64,000 bases of DNA from contig NZ_CP022743.1 of NCBI RefSeq assembly GCF_002257585.1, positions 2,976,001-3,040,000 on the forward strand, read 5' to 3'. The DNA is from Mucilaginibacter xinganensis (GTDB lineage Bacteria > Bacteroidota > Bacteroidia > Sphingobacteriales > Sphingobacteriaceae). Under the pieces are notes generated by a model. That model was not told the origin of the DNA and searched no databases. It was given only the letters and a program-made list of their open reading frames with translations. Position 1 is the first letter of the stretch; each line of letters opens with the position of its first letter. A program made the position numbers and the translations under genes. This document shows positions 18,667 through 27,276 of the stretch, one piece after another.

Positions 18667-19869
18667 ATGAAGCGTTCAGGAAGTGCGGATCTGCCTTTAC
18701 ATTATGGTCATGTACCTGTTTGGCTTTCCGAAAGGATGGCAAAACTCGGCCTTGCTGTAATTGAAAATATTGTACTTGATTACGGAAAAGATGAAGTGCT
18801 GCGCCGTTTAAGTGATCCGTTTTGGTTTCAAAGCCTCGGTACGGTAATGGGTATGGATTGGCATTCGTCCGGCATTACAACGTCGGTGTTAGGGGCACTA
18901 AAACGCTCAGTAAACCCGCACAGTAAAGAGCTGGGCATTTACATCTGCGGCGGTAAAGGCAATAATTCCCGCAAAACCCCTGATGAACTGATGAGGATCA
19001 GTGAAGCAACCGGACTTGATGGCAATCACCTGGTTACGTGTAGTAAGCTAAGCGCCAAAGTTGACAATACTGCTATACAGGATGGTTTTCAGTTATATAC
19101 TCATAATTTTATTTTAAGCAGCAGCGGCAAATGGGCCGTTATTCAACAGGGAATGAGTGCCGAAAGCAAAACAGCCCGGCGTTACCACTGGCACTCTGAA
19201 CAACTAACTTCTTTTGTGGAAGATCCGCACACGTTTATTTACGGTCAAAACACCGGCAGTATTTTAAACCTAGCAGACAAGCAGGCTGAAAGTTCCAGGA
19301 ACGGAATTATGCAGATTGCCGCGGAGCGCCCCGACACTATGATCAGGGAAATCAGCAAACTAATTATGCCTGCCCACCACGATGTACGAGCCAAAGATGT
19401 AGATTTGAAAAGACTTGGCGCAGTTTTATGGCTTGCGCACGAAAAACAACCTAATGATTTTGAGGGCTTGCTACAGTTACAGGGCCTGGGCCCGCGTACC
19501 CTGCAGTCGCTTGCGTTGGTAAGCGAAGTTATTCATGGAACACCTTCGCGGTTTAATGATCCTGCAAGATATTCATTTGCCCATGGTGGTAAAGACGGGC
19601 ATCCCTTTCCTGTTCCTCTCAAAATTTATGATGAAACCATTAACATTCTTCAAACAGCAATTTCCCGGGCCAAATTGGGCATGAACGAAAAAAATGAAGC
19701 CATAAAGCGTTTAACGCAAGTGACCCAACGCGCCGAAAAAGACTTTATACCCAATGCCAATTTTGATAAAGTTATTGAACAGGAAAGAAACAACTCATGG
19801 AAATACGGTGGCCGCACTGTTTTTGGTAAAGCAAAAGCACCTGCGCAGCAGCAACTTAATTTATTTTAA
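18667..19869 (+). CDS. DUF763-family protein (putative nucleic-acid-associated)
   Basis: A 400-residue cytoplasmic protein matching DUF763 along its length (MKRSGSADLPLHYGHVPVWL; VMGMDWHSSGITTSVLGALKR; NFILSSSGKWAVIQQGMS; YHWHSEQLTSFVEDPH). Near residue 265-285 it has DFEGLLQLQGLGPRTLQSLALVSEVIHG, which resembles a helix-hairpin-helix of DNA-binding enzymes, followed by AFAHGGKDGHPFPVPL-like conserved sequence. DUF763 is best known from archaea and thermophiles and has no settled function. It stands next to a DUF4268 gene on the same strand. Confidence 0.82.
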   Translation: MKRSGSADLPLHYGHVPVWLSERMAKLGLAVIENIVLDYGKDEVLRRLSDPFWFQSLGTVMGMDWHSSGITTSVLGALKRSVNPHSKELGIYICGGKGNNSRKTPDELMRISEATGLDGNHLVTCSKLSAKVDNTAIQDGFQLYTHNFILSSSGKWAVIQQGMSAESKTARRYHWHSEQLTSFVEDPHTFIYGQNTGSILNLADKQAESSRNGIMQIAAERPDTMIREISKLIMPAHHDVRAKDVDLKRLGAVLWLAHEKQPNDFEGLLQLQGLGPRTLQSLALVSEVIHGTPSRFNDPARYSFAHGGKDGHPFPVPLKIYDETINILQTAISRAKLGMNEKNEAIKRLTQVTQRAEKDFIPNANFDKVIEQERNNSWKYGGRTVFGKAKAPAQQQLNLF

Positions 19870-19937
19870 GTATTATAACTATTTGTTAAACAAATGATAA
19901 TAAAACCTGTTGTTGTTTAAATTGACATTAAAAATAT

Positions 19938-19967
19938 TTGGAATTCTCGCAATTATTTATAATTTTG
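19938..19967 (+). promoter_or_regulatory. Full Bacteroidota-type promoter
   Basis: TTG at 19938-19940 and TAATTTTG at 19960-19967 are separated by 19 bp, the consensus spacing for -33 and -7 elements in Bacteroidota. The expected transcription start near 19973 leaves a leader of about 50 nt before the small gene at 20022. It is the only promoter in the window where I can see both boxes clearly. Confidence 0.65.
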
Positions 19968-20021
19968 AGGAAAAGAATACGTTTGATAGATTAATACCTG
20001 TATAATTAATTATTAATTACC

Positions 20022-20189
20022 ATGAATAGGAATTCACTAATCGAAATTTTAGCAAAAAACGGGGTCTTGTCTTCAGAAACCGCAAATAAAATAAACAAAT
20101 TAATAGCAAAATTATTTAATCTTAGGCCTGCATATACCCCGGTACCTGTTAAAGTTAAATCACAGCATCCGGCGTTTAAAAATCGCTAA
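20022..20189 (+). CDS. Small hypothetical protein, 55 residues
   Basis: Reads MNRNSLIEILAKNGVLSSET, then a basic helix-like stretch (ANKINKLIAKLFNLRP), and ends QHPAFKNR. It is basic with no signal peptide or membrane segment. It follows a full -33/-7 promoter, which is the main argument that it is expressed. The stop lies 12 nt from the convergent tmk stop. The transcript could instead be a small RNA. I do not recognise the family. Confidence 0.5.
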   Translation: MNRNSLIEILAKNGVLSSETANKINKLIAKLFNLRPAYTPVPVKVKSQHPAFKNR

Positions 20190-20201
20190 CTTAAAAAAGC
20201 T

Positions 20202-20843
20202 TTAACTATTATCACTGGTTTCTAAAAACCGGCTTGATACTTTATTCCAGATCCCGGTGGCTATTTCACCGGGATTTTTGTTGCCGTCAACCACCAAAAT
20301 CTTCTCCTCCTCTTTCAGCAATTCAAAAATCTCCAAATATTTAGTACGTACGTTCTTTAAGTTATCAAGGGTTTCATAAAGCTCAATGGAGCTTCTTCCT
20401 TTGTTAATGCGCTCAATGCTTACCTCGGGAGAAATATCGATATAAATATTGAGGTCAGGCCTAAGCAATCCTGCACTTAATGAGTTAGCCTGGATAACCC
20501 AGTTCAAATCCATATAAGGGCTTTGATATGCGTATGACGAGAGATAGTACCTGTCTGTTATAACAGTATATCCTTCTTCCAGCATCTTTAGTATCCCATT
20601 GGTTTTATTGAGTAAGTGATCTAATCTATCGGCAACAAACAAAGCCGCTATCGTTCTGTGGTCTGCCTCAATTCTGTGGTTAAATATATCCCTTATCATC
20701 TTGCCCATAGGGCTGTCAGTCGGCTCGCAGGTAGTATATACTTTCAATCCGGCGGCTTCCAATTTTTCTTTCAGTAGCTTCACCTGGGTGCTTTTGCCGC
20801 TCCCATCAATACCCTCAAATGCAATAAAAAAGTTCTTCTTCAT
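20202..20843 (-). CDS. tmk: Thymidylate kinase
   Basis: Phosphorylates dTMP to dTDP for DNA synthesis. From ATG 20843 the product has 213 residues. The P-loop is FEGIDGSGKSTQ at residue 7, the DR(Y/H) motif is DRYYLSSYAYQS near 95, and the dTMP-binding E-P pair is TCEPTDSPMG. A longer frame from 20882 would begin inside the TATATTTG -7 box at 20868-20861, so I chose 20843. The spacing (17 nt between box and ATG) gives a short normal leader. Confidence 0.93.
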   Translation of the reverse strand: MKKNFFIAFEGIDGSGKSTQVKLLKEKLEAAGLKVYTTCEPTDSPMGKMIRDIFNHRIEADHRTIAALFVADRLDHLLNKTNGILKMLEEGYTVITDRYYLSSYAYQSPYMDLNWVIQANSLSAGLLRPDLNIYIDISPEVSIERINKGRSSIELYETLDNLKNVRTKYLEIFELLKEEEKILVVDGNKNPGEIATGIWNKVSSRFLETSDNS

Positions 20844-20860
20844 TAAATAATTGTATGCAC

Positions 20861-20868
20861 CAAATATA
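20861..20868 (-). promoter_or_regulatory. -7 box of tmk
   Basis: TATATTTG on the - strand matches TAnnTTTG and decides the tmk start, because the longest frame begins upstream of it. Confidence 0.6.
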
Positions 20869-20909
20869 CAGCCGGCACGCAATTTATCGGATTAATTTAT
20901 TGAATAAAA

Positions 20910-21440
20910 CTATTTTAAACCCACACAAATAGCATTTGCTGAATCCAGGTGCATTTTTATTGTAGATAAATTTCCCGCAGCTATTTTTTTGATTGCGCTA
21001 TCTGAGTTGCCGGCTGCACTGGTAAATAATTTTACGGCCTGTTCATGGTCGGCTACCATCATTTGCAGGTACATTTTATCAAATGCTTTTCCTGATTTTT
21101 TTGAAAGATCCCTTATCATTTGCTGATGGGAGTTGCTCAGCGTATCGGTTTCGCTTATTTTCTTCTCCTTTTCAAGTTGTTTAAGTTCATCACCCAATTT
21201 GGTATGATCATCAATCATCATTTTTGCAAGGCTGATAACTTTCTGATTATTTGAATTGGTGATAACCATGCCCGATGCCTTTATCTCCATCATTCCCCCT
21301 TCAATACTGTTTTTTATAAACGTAACTCCATCGCGGTCATCTTGTGCCTGATTAAAATTCCGTCCCTTTTTATTCTCCCGGCATGCGTGTAAACAAAGCA
21401 AAACCATTATCCCGGACAACAGGCAAATTAAATTCTTCAT
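20910..21440 (-). CDS. DUF4142 lipoprotein
   Basis: Predicted membrane-anchored lipoprotein of 176 residues. The signal ends with a lipobox (LLCLHAC, Cys20). The mature part is a helical DUF4142 domain with the usual signatures: DGVTFIKNSIEGGMMEIKAS, SNNQKVISLAKMMIDDHTKLGDELKQL, KMYLQMMVADHEQAVKLF. The family has a ferritin-like helical bundle appearance and often turns up in stress-related loci of Bacteroidota, but no activity is established. It lies upstream of tmk on the same strand, although tmk has its own promoter. Confidence 0.85.
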   Translation of the reverse strand: MKNLICLLSGIMVLLCLHACRENKKGRNFNQAQDDRDGVTFIKNSIEGGMMEIKASGMVITNSNNQKVISLAKMMIDDHTKLGDELKQLEKEKKISETDTLSNSHQQMIRDLSKKSGKAFDKMYLQMMVADHEQAVKLFTSAAGNSDSAIKKIAAGNLSTIKMHLDSANAICVGLK

Positions 21441-21592
21441 CCTAATATTTTAAGTAGTTACAGGTTATAACAGTTTATTTCTCGTATGGTTTACAAAACT
21501 ATGACAATATGCAAATTAAAATTGGCAGTTACAGGCGGAGATATTTAATAAAAACAAAAAGAATTTAAAGTGTTAAAATGAGTGCAAAATAA

Positions 21593-21630
21593 AAGTCCGG
21601 AAGCCGGCATTAGACCACACTTCCGGACTT
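21593..21630 (-). terminator. Intrinsic terminator after ppc
   Basis: AAGTCCGGAAG (21593-21603) pairs with CTTCCGGACTT (21620-21630) in a perfect 11-bp stem. On the - strand it is followed by a TTTTATTTT tract. It lies 17 nt past the ppc stop. The stem words resemble the GTCCGAAAG repeats elsewhere in the window, so the terminator may derive from that repeat family. Confidence 0.85.
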
Positions 21631-21647
21631 CTAAAACATAGTATGGG

Positions 21648-24230
21648 TTATGCCAGGTTTCTGCCCGCATTAACAATACCGTACACGGTGCGGATCACCA
21701 GCTTGTTGTAAATTTTAATCAACTCCTCGTCATTACAGTCATTTAAACACTGTAGTGCATAGTGTTGTATAATTACCAGCGGTAATACAATTCGTTCGCG
21801 AATGGCAATGGAGCGGCGCTCAACGGGGTACTCCTGCATCAATACATCACTTCCGGTTAATTCAAGCAACATAGCCTTGGTAAGTTCAAATTCATCCTTA
21901 AGCATCTTCCAAAAAGGTCCAAACCTTTCATCGTTTTCAAGGTAGGCCGTAACCCTGAAATCAGATTTCGACATTGACATAGTGCAGTTATCAACCATTG
22001 TCTTGAAAAATCCGGATTTGTTGTATAATTCCTTTATTTCGTCCCAATTACCGCTATTCTTCATTTTATTCAGCGCGGTACCAACGCCGTAAAACCCTGG
22101 AATACTTTGTTTCAGCTGGCTCCATGATGTTACAAAACTTATAGCACGCAGATCTTCCAGCTTTAATGATGCGTCTGTATTTCGCTTTGTTGGCCTGCTG
22201 CTGATGTTGATATGAGATAGTAACTTTAAAGGGCTGAATGTTTCCAGGTATTCAACAAATAACGGGTGCTGGCGTAGCGCTATAAATAGCTTATAGCTTT
22301 CATCTGCCATTGTGGCGATCAGCTCTTTTTGTCTCGTACCCAATAAATCATTACTATTTGGCCGCAATGCTGATATTACACCAGCATTAATTAGTTGCTC
22401 CATATTGAAACGAGCTGTTTCAATTGAGCCATATTGCGAGCTAACAGTTTGTCCCTGTATCGTTAACTGGATGTGTTCGTTGGCAATCTCTTCGCCCATC
22501 GAAGCATAAAAACGGTGTGTTTTACCACCGCCACGTGCCGGCGGGCCTCCCCTGCCGTCAAAAAACGCCAGGGCAATGCCATATTTGCGCGCCATAGCGG
22601 TTAGCTCGACTTTAGCTTTATATATCGACCAGTTGGCCATTAAATAACCGCCATCCTTTGTGCTGTCTGAAAAGCCCAGCATAATTGACTGCAGTTTTCC
22701 GCGTTTTTTTAAATGTTCTTTATAAAACGGGTGCGTGTACAGGCTTTCCATAACTCCCGCTGCGTGGGTTAAGTCGTTAACCGTCTCAAACAACGGCATA
22801 AAATCAACACTCAGGTTATCCTTATCCCATCCGCTCCATAAAAACAGGTCAATCAGCTGCAATATATCCGACGCTTGCTGGCAGTTGCTGATTATAAAAC
22901 GCTGGCAAGCTTTTTCGCCATTGGTATGCTGAATCTTTTTCATCAGCCTTATCGTGTTCAGGGTATCGGCAATTAGTTTTTCGGCATCATGGGGGCAAGG
23001 ATAATCTGTTTGTGTAAATGTTATGTTTTTAAGTTTTTCGCTCTCCTCCATTTCTTGGTAACCTTTCACAATCCCCGTTTCAGCCGGCACGTTATCGGTA
23101 ACAAATTTAAATACGTTGCGCAATACCCTGCTATCCTGCCTTATATCCAGCGTTGCAAAATAACAGCCGAACAAACTCACTTTCCTGATCAGGTCATCTA
23201 CAACCTTTACAAAAAGACTATCATGGTCGGCGATTAATGTTTGTTTGATTGACTTAAGCAGTGCCAATATCTCCGGTTGAACGTTTTTAGGCTCTTGTTT
23301 GCTGTAAGCATTGTCATAAATCAGTTTCTCCAGTGTGGCCATTGATTTTTCAACGCCCCTGAAAGTTATCCTGCGTTTTAAAACCCGAAAGTCGCGATAG
23401 TAGGCCCTAAACACGCGCTGCCTTAAAAAAATCGCAACAGCCCCGGTAATTTCAGTTGTTACATTCGGGTTACCGTCCCTATCGCCTCCCGGCCAAAAAC
23501 CTAATTCTAAAAGTTGGTTATTCCTGTTGATATCCAGTTCAAATTCATCGTCCAATTTTGATTGAATACCTGAAAGTGCATGATAAAATATATTCTCAAG
23601 AAACCAGGCAAGGCTTACAGCCTCATCAAAAGGTGTTGGCGAAGTTTTATTAAAGAACGGCGTTTTACCAAGCTGTTGTAACAATACGTCAATTGTATTA
23701 ATATCATTGGTTTTTAGCGCTTCAATCAAGTCAGTCATAATGCCAAGGACTGAACCCGGATAAAATTGAGTGGGATGAGCAGTCAGAACCAGCCTCAACG
23801 AAAAATCATCCAGCTTTTTACCAATATTTATACGCTGTTGCTCACTCACTGACGCTGTTTGCAGCAGGCTTTGCATAGTGCCGGTCTCATCTTCCCGGCC
23901 TAATTTGGTAAACGACGAGTCTTCAATAGCATCAAACAAAACTACCTGGCGCTCAATGTACTGGATAAACCGGAACATTCGGTTTATCTGTTCGCGGTGA
24001 TCAATATCCGGTACATATTTCTTAAAAAACGACTCGATAATTGCAGATGGAGATAACTGATTGTTGGCTTCCTTTTCACAGTGCGAACTAAAAAAAGGCA
24101 ATAAAATACCCGTATCTTTTACCTGGTAAAAAGGCAGGGTTTGAAACAAACTGTTATATAACTCAAAACGGGTTACAACTTCGTTGTTAAAAGCTGTTTC
24201 TCTTTGACTGAGTTTTAACGTAGATGGCAT
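21648..24230 (-). CDS. ppc: Phosphoenolpyruvate carboxylase
   Basis: Carboxylates phosphoenolpyruvate to oxaloacetate, an anaplerotic reaction. The product is 860 residues, slightly short of the E. coli type (883) but complete. The catalytic His region is RLVLTAHPTQFYPGSV near residue 155, the second signature is GYSDSTKDGG-like (MLGFSDSTKDGGYLMANW), the glycine loop is DGRGGPPARGGGKTHRF, and the C-terminus ends RTVYGIVNAGRNLA, close to the usual GI-AAG-RNTG end. It is monocistronic and closed by a strong terminator. Confidence 0.95.
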   Translation of the reverse strand: MPSTLKLSQRETAFNNEVVTRFELYNSLFQTLPFYQVKDTGILLPFFSSHCEKEANNQLSPSAIIESFFKKYVPDIDHREQINRMFRFIQYIERQVVLFDAIEDSSFTKLGREDETGTMQSLLQTASVSEQQRINIGKKLDDFSLRLVLTAHPTQFYPGSVLGIMTDLIEALKTNDINTIDVLLQQLGKTPFFNKTSPTPFDEAVSLAWFLENIFYHALSGIQSKLDDEFELDINRNNQLLELGFWPGGDRDGNPNVTTEITGAVAIFLRQRVFRAYYRDFRVLKRRITFRGVEKSMATLEKLIYDNAYSKQEPKNVQPEILALLKSIKQTLIADHDSLFVKVVDDLIRKVSLFGCYFATLDIRQDSRVLRNVFKFVTDNVPAETGIVKGYQEMEESEKLKNITFTQTDYPCPHDAEKLIADTLNTIRLMKKIQHTNGEKACQRFIISNCQQASDILQLIDLFLWSGWDKDNLSVDFMPLFETVNDLTHAAGVMESLYTHPFYKEHLKKRGKLQSIMLGFSDSTKDGGYLMANWSIYKAKVELTAMARKYGIALAFFDGRGGPPARGGGKTHRFYASMGEEIANEHIQLTIQGQTVSSQYGSIETARFNMEQLINAGVISALRPNSNDLLGTRQKELIATMADESYKLFIALRQHPLFVEYLETFSPLKLLSHINISSRPTKRNTDASLKLEDLRAISFVTSWSQLKQSIPGFYGVGTALNKMKNSGNWDEIKELYNKSGFFKTMVDNCTMSMSKSDFRVTAYLENDERFGPFWKMLKDEFELTKAMLLELTGSDVLMQEYPVERRSIAIRERIVLPLVIIQHYALQCLNDCNDEELIKIYNKLVIRTVYGIVNAGRNLA

Positions 24231-24561
24231 ATAGCTATGGTATAAAAAGTAAGTTCAATAATAATTGGCTGTGCAACAAAATGGTGCGGATAATTGATTC
24301 AAAGCAGGTAATAAATAACGAACAAGAAATCATACTATCTAAAATTTAAAATTAGTAAATAATGAGTAATTAATAATGGTTGAGTATTATTAATGCAAAA
24401 TTTATCAAATTAAGCCTTTATAATTTTATTTTTTTAAATTTGCACCTCGTTTTCGGCCTTAAAAAAAACATTTACGAAATCAGTTTAAGCTAACACTTAT
24501 AAAAACAGTTGACGAAAACACTCAATATAACTTTATTGCAGATAAAAAATAAGCGATCCGG
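24231..24561. promoter_or_regulatory. Divergent promoter region, ppc / FUSC gene
   Basis: 331 bp without a gene. TAAATTTG at 24435-24442 on the + strand matches the -7 consensus and would give the FUSC gene a leader of about 115 nt. No convincing -33 is visible. The ppc promoter must lie on the left side, but I cannot place a box with confidence. Confidence 0.45.
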
Positions 24562-26706
24562 ATGAAAATTGATTACAGGGAGATAAAAAGTTTTTTTTAC
24601 AGCCAGTATTTTTCCGACGGTTTACGAATGTCTTTTGGCATCCTGTTTCCCTCGCTTTTACTTATGCAGCTAAACTATTTTGATGTGGGCATCACCATGT
24701 CATTAGGTGCATTGTGTATTTGCACGATAGACAGCCCGGGCCCCCTGTATCACAAGCGTAACGCAATGGCGGTTGGTAATTTATTCCTGTTCGTAGTGGC
24801 GATTATAACGGGGTTTGCAAGGTTGAATGTTTTTACGCTGGGCCTCGAAATTACACTGCTTTCCTTCCTGTTTTCCATGTTTATTGTGTACGGTAACCGT
24901 GCAGCTTCAATTGGTACGTGTGCGTTGCTGATCATGATATTTATGATGGATAAGGAGGCAAAACCTAATGAAGTTTTGTCGCTTAGCCTTATCATATTGG
25001 CCGGGGGGATATGGTATTTACTGTTCAGTCTTTTATTTTTTGGGATCAGGCCCTACCGTGCAGCGCAGCAAACATTGGGCGAAAGCATTGCGGACATCGC
25101 AAAGTTTTTACGGATTAAAGCTGATTTCTATTTATCGGATACAGATATCGACGAAAACTACAGAAAGCTGGTATCGCAACAAATAAAAGTTAGCCTGCAC
25201 CAGGACGCCGTGCGCGAGTTGCTGTTTAAAAGCCGTATTATGGTGAAGGAATCAACCAACCCAAGCCGCGTAATGGTTTTAACTTTTGTTGATTTGGTTG
25301 ATATGTACGAGCAAATAATGGCCACCCATTATGACTATGGGCATATCCGCGAAAAATTCAAATCAACCGGGGCGCTTAGGCAAATAGCTGATATTTTACA
25401 GGAGATGGCCGATGAGCTTGAGAATATTGCTTACATGGTACTTTCCAACACGCGCAATAAACATAAACCGGATTTTAATACAGGCCTTGAGAAACTAAAA
25501 ATTAGGATTGATGAAATAGGCGCGAACGATCAGGGTGTTAGCAATATCGCATTGAAGAAAATACTGATAAACCTGCGCGATTTAAACGAAAGGATAAAAA
25601 GTATTTATGGCTATTACAATTCAAAATCCTACGAAGCGCTGATTGAAAAAAACGACAGCGACGAATATTCAAAGTTTGTAACCCACCAGGATTACGCCCC
25701 TCACGTATTTTTTGATAATTTTTCATTTAGGTCAACAGCATTTAAACATGCATTAAGAGTTTCGTTGGTTTGCTTAATAGGCTTTATTACAGCAAAGTAT
25801 ATTTCTTTGGGGCATCATAGCTACTGGGTACTGTTAACTATTATTGTTATTTTGAAACCGGGGTTCAGCCTCTCAAAACAACGTAACTACCAGCGACTAA
25901 TTGGTACCATAGCCGGCGGTATAGCAGGTATCGCTATCCTGTTATTTGTACCCGACAAAGATGCCCAATTTATCTTACTTGTTGTTTTGATGATAGGCAC
26001 CTACAGCTTTCTGAGATTAAACTATGTGGTAAGTGTTATTTTTATGACACCGTATGTACTTATCCTCTTTAAATTTTTAGGAGTTGGGTTGGTTGTTAAG
26101 GAAAGGATTATTGATACCATAATTGGATCAACCATTGCGTTTATAGCCAGTTACGTTATTTTCCCAAGCTGGGAGTTTGAACAAATCCAGCAGAACCTGC
26201 GCGAAGTTATAAACGCCAACGTGAATTACCTTGCAAAAATTGCAGAAAGTATTTTGGGGCGTGAGGTTAGCACCATTGAATATAAGCTTGCCCGCAAGGA
26301 TGTGTATGTAAAATCTGCGAACTTATCGGCCGCATTTGAGCGAATGACATCCGAGCCTAAGAGCAAGCAGCGCAAAATTAAAGATGTGCACAAATTTGTG
26401 GTGCTCAACCATATTTTATCATCATACATTGCAACCGTTGCATCAGCGGTAATATCAAAAAGCCATTACAAGGCACCGGCAGAAAATTTAAAATTAATTA
26501 AAAAGAGTATAGCCGTCCTTAATGATTCAAACAAAAAGCTTGACGGCCAGATTGTTGAATTAAATTCACCCAGGCAGGTAACAATGAATCCTGAAACCGA
26601 ACCCCGTGCAGCTACGGCTGATGACTTATTATTAAAAGAACAATTAGGCTTTATTAATAAAATAAGTATTGATATTGCAAGGGTAACGGATAGCATTGTG
26701 AATTAA
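24562..26706 (+). CDS. FUSC-family inner-membrane protein (YccS-like)
   Basis: Predicted integral membrane protein of 714 residues related to the YccS/YhfK and aromatic acid exporter group. Two hydrophobic blocks of several membrane segments each (about 20-165 and 395-535) flank a soluble helical region (about 170-385), and a helical tail follows. The second block contains the FUSC_2 signature HHSYWVLLTIIVILKPGFSLSKQRNYQRLIGT followed by GGIAGIAILL. The transported compound is unknown. It is monocistronic. Confidence 0.85.
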   Translation: MKIDYREIKSFFYSQYFSDGLRMSFGILFPSLLLMQLNYFDVGITMSLGALCICTIDSPGPLYHKRNAMAVGNLFLFVVAIITGFARLNVFTLGLEITLLSFLFSMFIVYGNRAASIGTCALLIMIFMMDKEAKPNEVLSLSLIILAGGIWYLLFSLLFFGIRPYRAAQQTLGESIADIAKFLRIKADFYLSDTDIDENYRKLVSQQIKVSLHQDAVRELLFKSRIMVKESTNPSRVMVLTFVDLVDMYEQIMATHYDYGHIREKFKSTGALRQIADILQEMADELENIAYMVLSNTRNKHKPDFNTGLEKLKIRIDEIGANDQGVSNIALKKILINLRDLNERIKSIYGYYNSKSYEALIEKNDSDEYSKFVTHQDYAPHVFFDNFSFRSTAFKHALRVSLVCLIGFITAKYISLGHHSYWVLLTIIVILKPGFSLSKQRNYQRLIGTIAGGIAGIAILLFVPDKDAQFILLVVLMIGTYSFLRLNYVVSVIFMTPYVLILFKFLGVGLVVKERIIDTIIGSTIAFIASYVIFPSWEFEQIQQNLREVINANVNYLAKIAESILGREVSTIEYKLARKDVYVKSANLSAAFERMTSEPKSKQRKIKDVHKFVVLNHILSSYIATVASAVISKSHYKAPAENLKLIKKSIAVLNDSNKKLDGQIVELNSPRQVTMNPETEPRAATADDLLLKEQLGFINKISIDIARVTDSIVN

Positions 26707-26837
26707 TTCAATGCAGTTTACTATCCGGCCGACTGTCAATATTTGAAACTTACCGGCCACGCAACAATTAAGTTACATCTCAGCAATTAAACCTTGTTAC
26801 AGTTATCTTTATCTATAGATTAAAAAACTGAAAAACG

Positions 26838-27200
26838 ATGAGAAAATTTTTGTTAATGTGCTGCTTCCTTGTTGGAATTACAGCAATGGCCCACGCACAA
26901 GGAGGCCGCCAGCGAATGAGTCCTGACGAACAGGCTAAGCAATTGCAAACGCAACTAAAGCTAACTGATGATCAGACCACTAAAATAACGGCAATCTTTA
27001 AAACACAGGCCACTAAAATGGATAGCGTTAGAACTGCGGCTAATGGTGACAGAGATGCGATGAGAGCGGCAATGGGCCCGATCAGGACTGCTGCAAGCGA
27101 CCAGATCAAAGCGCTTTTGACACCGGAACAAGCTACCGCTTACCAAAAAATGATGGAAGAGATGCGCGCCAGAATGCAAGGCGGTGGCAGGGGGAACTAG
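26838..27200 (+). CDS. Small exported Spy/CpxP-like protein
   Basis: A 120-residue periplasmic protein. A signal peptide covers residues 1-20 (FLLMCCFLVGITAMAHA). The mature part is charged and helical with LTDDQTTKITAIF and LLTPEQATAYQKMMEEMRARM, a pattern shared by Spy/CpxP-like periplasmic proteins and the DUF4890-type proteins of Bacteroidota. The usual LTxxQ pair is present. A chaperone-like or envelope stress role is possible but not shown. It is closed by its own terminator. Confidence 0.75.
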   Translation: MRKFLLMCCFLVGITAMAHAQGGRQRMSPDEQAKQLQTQLKLTDDQTTKITAIFKTQATKMDSVRTAANGDRDAMRAAMGPIRTAASDQIKALLTPEQATAYQKMMEEMRARMQGGGRGN

Positions 27201-27223
27201 TCCCGCAATTTCAATTTTTAACT

Positions 27224-27251
27224 AAAAGCCCCCGGTTAACCGGAGGCTTTT
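27224..27251 (+). terminator. Intrinsic terminator after the Spy-like gene
   Basis: AAAAGCC-C-CCGG and CCGG-A-GGCTTTT form a stem with loop TTAA, followed by TACTATTTTC. It lies about 25 nt past the stop and before the bioF promoter region. Confidence 0.8.
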
Positions 27252-27276
27252 ACTATTTTCGCGAAAAATTTTAACA

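Noticed and set aside
19882..19896. Palindrome ATTTGTTAAACAAAT after the DUF763 gene
   Set aside because: Very AT-rich with no T-tract; palindromes of this kind are expected by chance in this composition.
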